Of a stretch of DNA of 64,000 bases, positions 60,832 to 64,000 are shown piece by piece. Position numbers and translations under genes: made by a program. Every line of letters begins with the position of its first letter. The stretch's first letter is position 1. Under the pieces are notes generated by a model that saw only the letters and a program-made list of their open reading frames with translations, did no database searches and was not told where the DNA came from. Source of the stretch: Liriodendron chinense (Eukaryota > Streptophyta > Magnoliopsida > Magnoliales > Magnoliaceae); NCBI GenBank assembly GCA_003013855.2, contig ML058387.1, forward strand, positions 372,001-436,000, written 5' to 3'.

Positions 60832-62876
60832 AAGGGCCTGTTTGGATTTGTGAAAATCATGGGAAAGGAAACAATGCTTCTCGGGAAGCCTTAGGACCAG
60901 TTTGGATTCATGAAAAAGAAAGGAAAAGAAACTCCATTTCCCATAAACTACATTTCCATTGTTTGTGAATCCTTTCTTTGTGGGAAACACAATTTCCCAC
61001 AATTTTTTTTTTGTTGGAAAATCAACAAATTTATTTTCCCAACTCTACCTTGAGAAAGGGATTTTCCCACAATTGAAGGAAAATGAGTTTTTCAAGAGTT
61101 AGACCCAAATGTGCCACTGTCCATCTGCAATCGTCTCACATGTGCTGCATGGGCCATTGTCCATCTTTGGTTATGTCCTACATGCGTCACATGCTACATA
61201 TGTTTATGTGCCACATGTGCCGCCATCCATCTTCTCTTGTGCCCCACATGTGTAAAGCGTCTCGCATGTGCTGATGTGCCATGCGAGTTACCATCCATCT
61301 TCTCTTGCACCCAACATTTGCAAAGCATCCCACATCTACCACCATCCATCTACTCTTGTGCTCCATGTGTGCAAAGCATCCCACATGTGCTGACATGCCA
61401 CATGTACCACCATCTTCTTCTCTTGCACTTCATGTGCTAAAATGCCATGTGTGCCTTCGTCCATCTTCAATCGCTCCATATATGCCATACGTTTCAACGT
61501 ACCAATGTGTCAATGTGTACAAATGCTACCCTCTAGCTTCAAGTGCCCATATGTGCCAAGTATACTAATGCATCTCTTGTGCCACCATACAACTTCAATC
61601 ACTTCAAACGTGCCACAATTTAGCTTCAAGCGACCCACATGTGTTGTGTATGCCACATATGCAACTGTCCATTTTCTATTGTCCTGTATGTGTAAATTGT
61701 GCTAATTTGGCACATATCAATAACTGTTAGGATTTTTATTTTTCCAAGATTTTTTTTTTCGCCAAACAACAAGTTTGAGAATAGTCAAAATTTTTAGAAA
61801 AATGTTGTTGAAAAACAAACAAGGAAAACTATGTTTCGTTTCCCGCCATTTCTTGGAAATAAGGTTTTCTAAGAAACACTTTTTCCTTTCCCATGCTTTT
61901 CACAAATCCAAATAGGCCCAATTTTTTCAAGAAACAATGGGAAATGAAACATATTTTTCCTTCTTTTTTGTTTTTTCAATATGAGTTTCTAGAAATTTTT
62001 AATATTTTCAAACTTGTTGTTTGTCAAAATGGAAAAAAATTTCTTGGAAAAAATGCCTAATAGTTATTGGCATATGCCAAATTAGTATATTTGATACATA
62101 TGGGATGTTAGGAAATGGAGAACTGCATATGTGGCATACACAACATATATGCGGTGCTTGAAGCTATATGGTGGCACATGTGGCACAAGAGATACGTTGG
62201 TATATTTGACACATGTGGGCACTTGAAGTTAGAGGGTGACACTTGTACACGTTGGCACGTATGACATATATGGAGCAATTAAAGATGGACGAATGCACAT
62301 GTGACACATTGGCACATGTGAGTTGTGTTGCACATGTGGGGTACAAGCGAAGATGATGGTGGTACATGGGGCACATTAGCACATGTGGAATGCTTTGCAC
62401 ATCACGGTGCTACATGTGGCACATTAGCTCATGTGGGATGCTTTGCACATGTCGGTGCAAGAGAAGATGAATGATAGCTCACGTGGCACATAGCACATGT
62501 GAGATGTTTTACACAACCCACACGTGGGGCACGAGAAGATGGATGGTGGCACTTGTGGAACACAGACTCGTGTCATAGTGGCACATGTGAGGCATAATCA
62601 AAGATGGGCAATGGCACATATGGCACATGCGAGGTGATTGAAGATAGAAAGTGACACATTTGGGTTTAACTCTTGAAAAAGCTTATTTTTGTTTACATTA
62701 TGGGAAAACGCTTTTCTGAGGGTGGAGTTGGGAAAATAAATTTATTGATTTTAAAAAAAAGTTGGAAATTGTATTTCCCACAAATTCTCATAAAGAAAGG
62801 CTTCGCAAACAATGAAAAGTAGTTTCATGGGAAATGGTGTTTCCTTTCCTTTCCATGAATTGAAATAGGCTCTAAG
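60832..62876. repeat. Large palindrome (about 2 kb) with CACATGTG-rich arms
   Basis: About 60893–61857 is matched in reverse complement by 61922–62876. Both arms begin with the ATTCATG…TTTCCCAT block and TTTATTTTCCCAACTC, continue through TTTTTCAAGAGTTA and ACCCAAATGTG, and carry a degenerate array of CACATGTGCCA-type units. The 64-base loop (61858–61921) is the reverse complement of the outer left flank (60832–60891: GGGCCTGTTTGGATTTGTG). So 60832–61921 is itself an element with terminal inverted repeats. Outer ends TTA/TAA suggest a Harbinger-like origin. Small frames across it are not genes. Confidence 0.8.
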
Positions 62877-63965
62877 AAAAATGAAATAAAAATCATACTA
62901 ATAGAAATGATGTATTGCTTGTCATTGATGTCCCCTCCAAAGAGCTCTATAAAGCTTTCTTCCAGTGAAAATTAATCCATGCCACCACTGCTCTGAACTT
63001 TAACAACATTCTCACACATCTTTGTGAAAATCAGCCAACTTCACTGATTAAGATCCGATGATTTATTTAGCTCCAAACATAGGAAAAATCGTGGACGGAT
63101 CACAACAAAAAAAAATAAATCAATGGCTTAGATCGGTAATTTGGGCCATCGATTGACAATAGAGGGAGATGGAGCCATCCAGAGAGGTAGGGGGAGATTG
63201 AGATGCACCTGCTTCCTCCTTTTCTTCTTCTTCTTCTTCTTCTTCTTCTTAATGGAGCTGTACAATGAGGTTAAGGTTGAGATCATGATGCGATCAAGGT
63301 CATGGTCAAGATTGAGATGGGAGAGGGGTTTGGGGCAAAAGGGAGAGAGGGCCGAGGAGGGAAAGGGGACAATCGTTTTTTGGGAGTGAGCTTAAATGTA
63401 CTCGCATTTACTCAAATCCTACTTGCAATTAATATTTTCAGATGAACATTACCTTATACTGCAAAAGAATAAAACACAGTCATTGGTATATTGGGGACTG
63501 GAATCCTTTGCAAACGCCCATGTCTAGGGTCCACCAAGTTTTTTTTTTTTTTTTTTTTTTTAATTGTGTAAATGCACTTCATCTATCATGTTTTATATGT
63601 AAATTCACTCCATCTGCCAGAATTGGATGAGCCCTACACAACCTACGGTCACTCAATGGGCCCCATAAAGTCTTTGGATCTAGATGAGCCTCATGTACCA
63701 TTACAGATCTCTATGGCAATAGTTAATTTCTATATTTAGATGGGCCTCATGCATTAACAACGATGGATGGGCCTGACGCAACCTTCAATCATGAAATGGG
63801 TCACGTGTATTTTTTCGATCTAGATGGCGATATGATTTAAAATTAGAAATCCAATCAAATAGTGGTATTATTTATTTATTTTTTTAATTTTAGTTAGTTC
63901 TAATTGAAAGGGCATTTGCACCTAAGTTGGCATAAGATATGATTAGGTGTGATTTGGGTAGAATG

Positions 63966-64000
<35 letters not shown>
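62877..64000. other. No gene recognised; microsatellites
   Basis: Contains (CTT)n at about 63216–63250, poly(T) at 63540–63562 and (CT)n from 63969 to the window end. Repeated TGGGCC/GATCTAGATG motifs occur near 63650–63830. No exon is supportable. Confidence 0.5.

Noticed and set aside
61083..61705. Cys/His-rich frames resembling zinc-finger proteins
   Set aside because: The Cys/His pattern comes from translating the CACATGTG-type repeat array. Several overlapping frames show it and both palindrome arms produce it.
1..64000. tRNA, rRNA, CRISPR, prokaryotic operon or organellar insert
   Set aside because: No cloverleaf with A/B boxes, rRNA segment, regular spacer array or chloroplast/mitochondrial gene was recognised by eye. 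A tRNAscan or organelle BLAST could still find short ones.

Overview
Plant nuclear DNA. It has split genes with GT–AG introns, full-length and solo LTR retrotransposons, L1-type LINEs, hAT, Tourist and Mutator-like MITEs, and long microsatellites. No bacterial or organellar genes were seen. The dominant repeat is a fold-back element whose arms carry GGGCCCACCATGATG, ATCCATCCATTTT and CATTTTAGGGCATGAGCC-like blocks. From memory this repeat is very common in magnoliids (Laurales/Magnoliales), so a magnoliid tree is my best guess. That is recollection, not a search result.

Only two host genes are supportable, both on the minus strand. (1) The 5' part of VPS52, the GARP/EARP tethering-complex subunit: four coding exons between 559 and 4237. 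The start-codon exon was not found and the rest of the gene lies left of the window. (2) RPT2, the 26S proteasome regulatory particle AAA-ATPase 4: six exons between 24806 and 32418 cover a 445-codon protein. All splice sites are intact, but there is one extra base in exon 2 at about 29213. This is either a real lesion or an assembly error.

The rest is mobile DNA. 5044–11894: a Ty3/gypsy chromovirus (minus strand, GGTAA target duplication). 12.6–18.7 kb: a long, degenerate LINE (minus). 18.98–20.93 kb: LINE RNase H and zf-RVT fragments with a TRIM-like LTR/PBS relic between them. 21–24.8 kb: MITEs and a leader-like GA/CT-rich segment. 24.8–32.4 kb: RPT2, with TE debris in its introns. 34837–39395: a gag-only LTR element (GTAGT duplication), with an antisense ORF, inserted into a decayed Ty1/copia reverse transcriptase. 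40–42.5 kb: two hAT MITEs with 8-bp duplications. 43–51 kb: a dense field of fold-back MITEs plus one solo LTR. 52624–58569: a Mutator-like fold-back MITE split by a solo LTR that itself contains a 3.1-kb solo LTR, and separately split by a Tourist MITE. 60832–62876: a near-perfectly organised palindrome of about 2 kb.

The two genes act in unrelated processes (retrograde vesicle tethering and proteolysis) and nothing suggests joint regulation. The most informative content is the order of insertion events, the non-autonomous gag-only element, the fold-back families, and the RPT2 frameshift.
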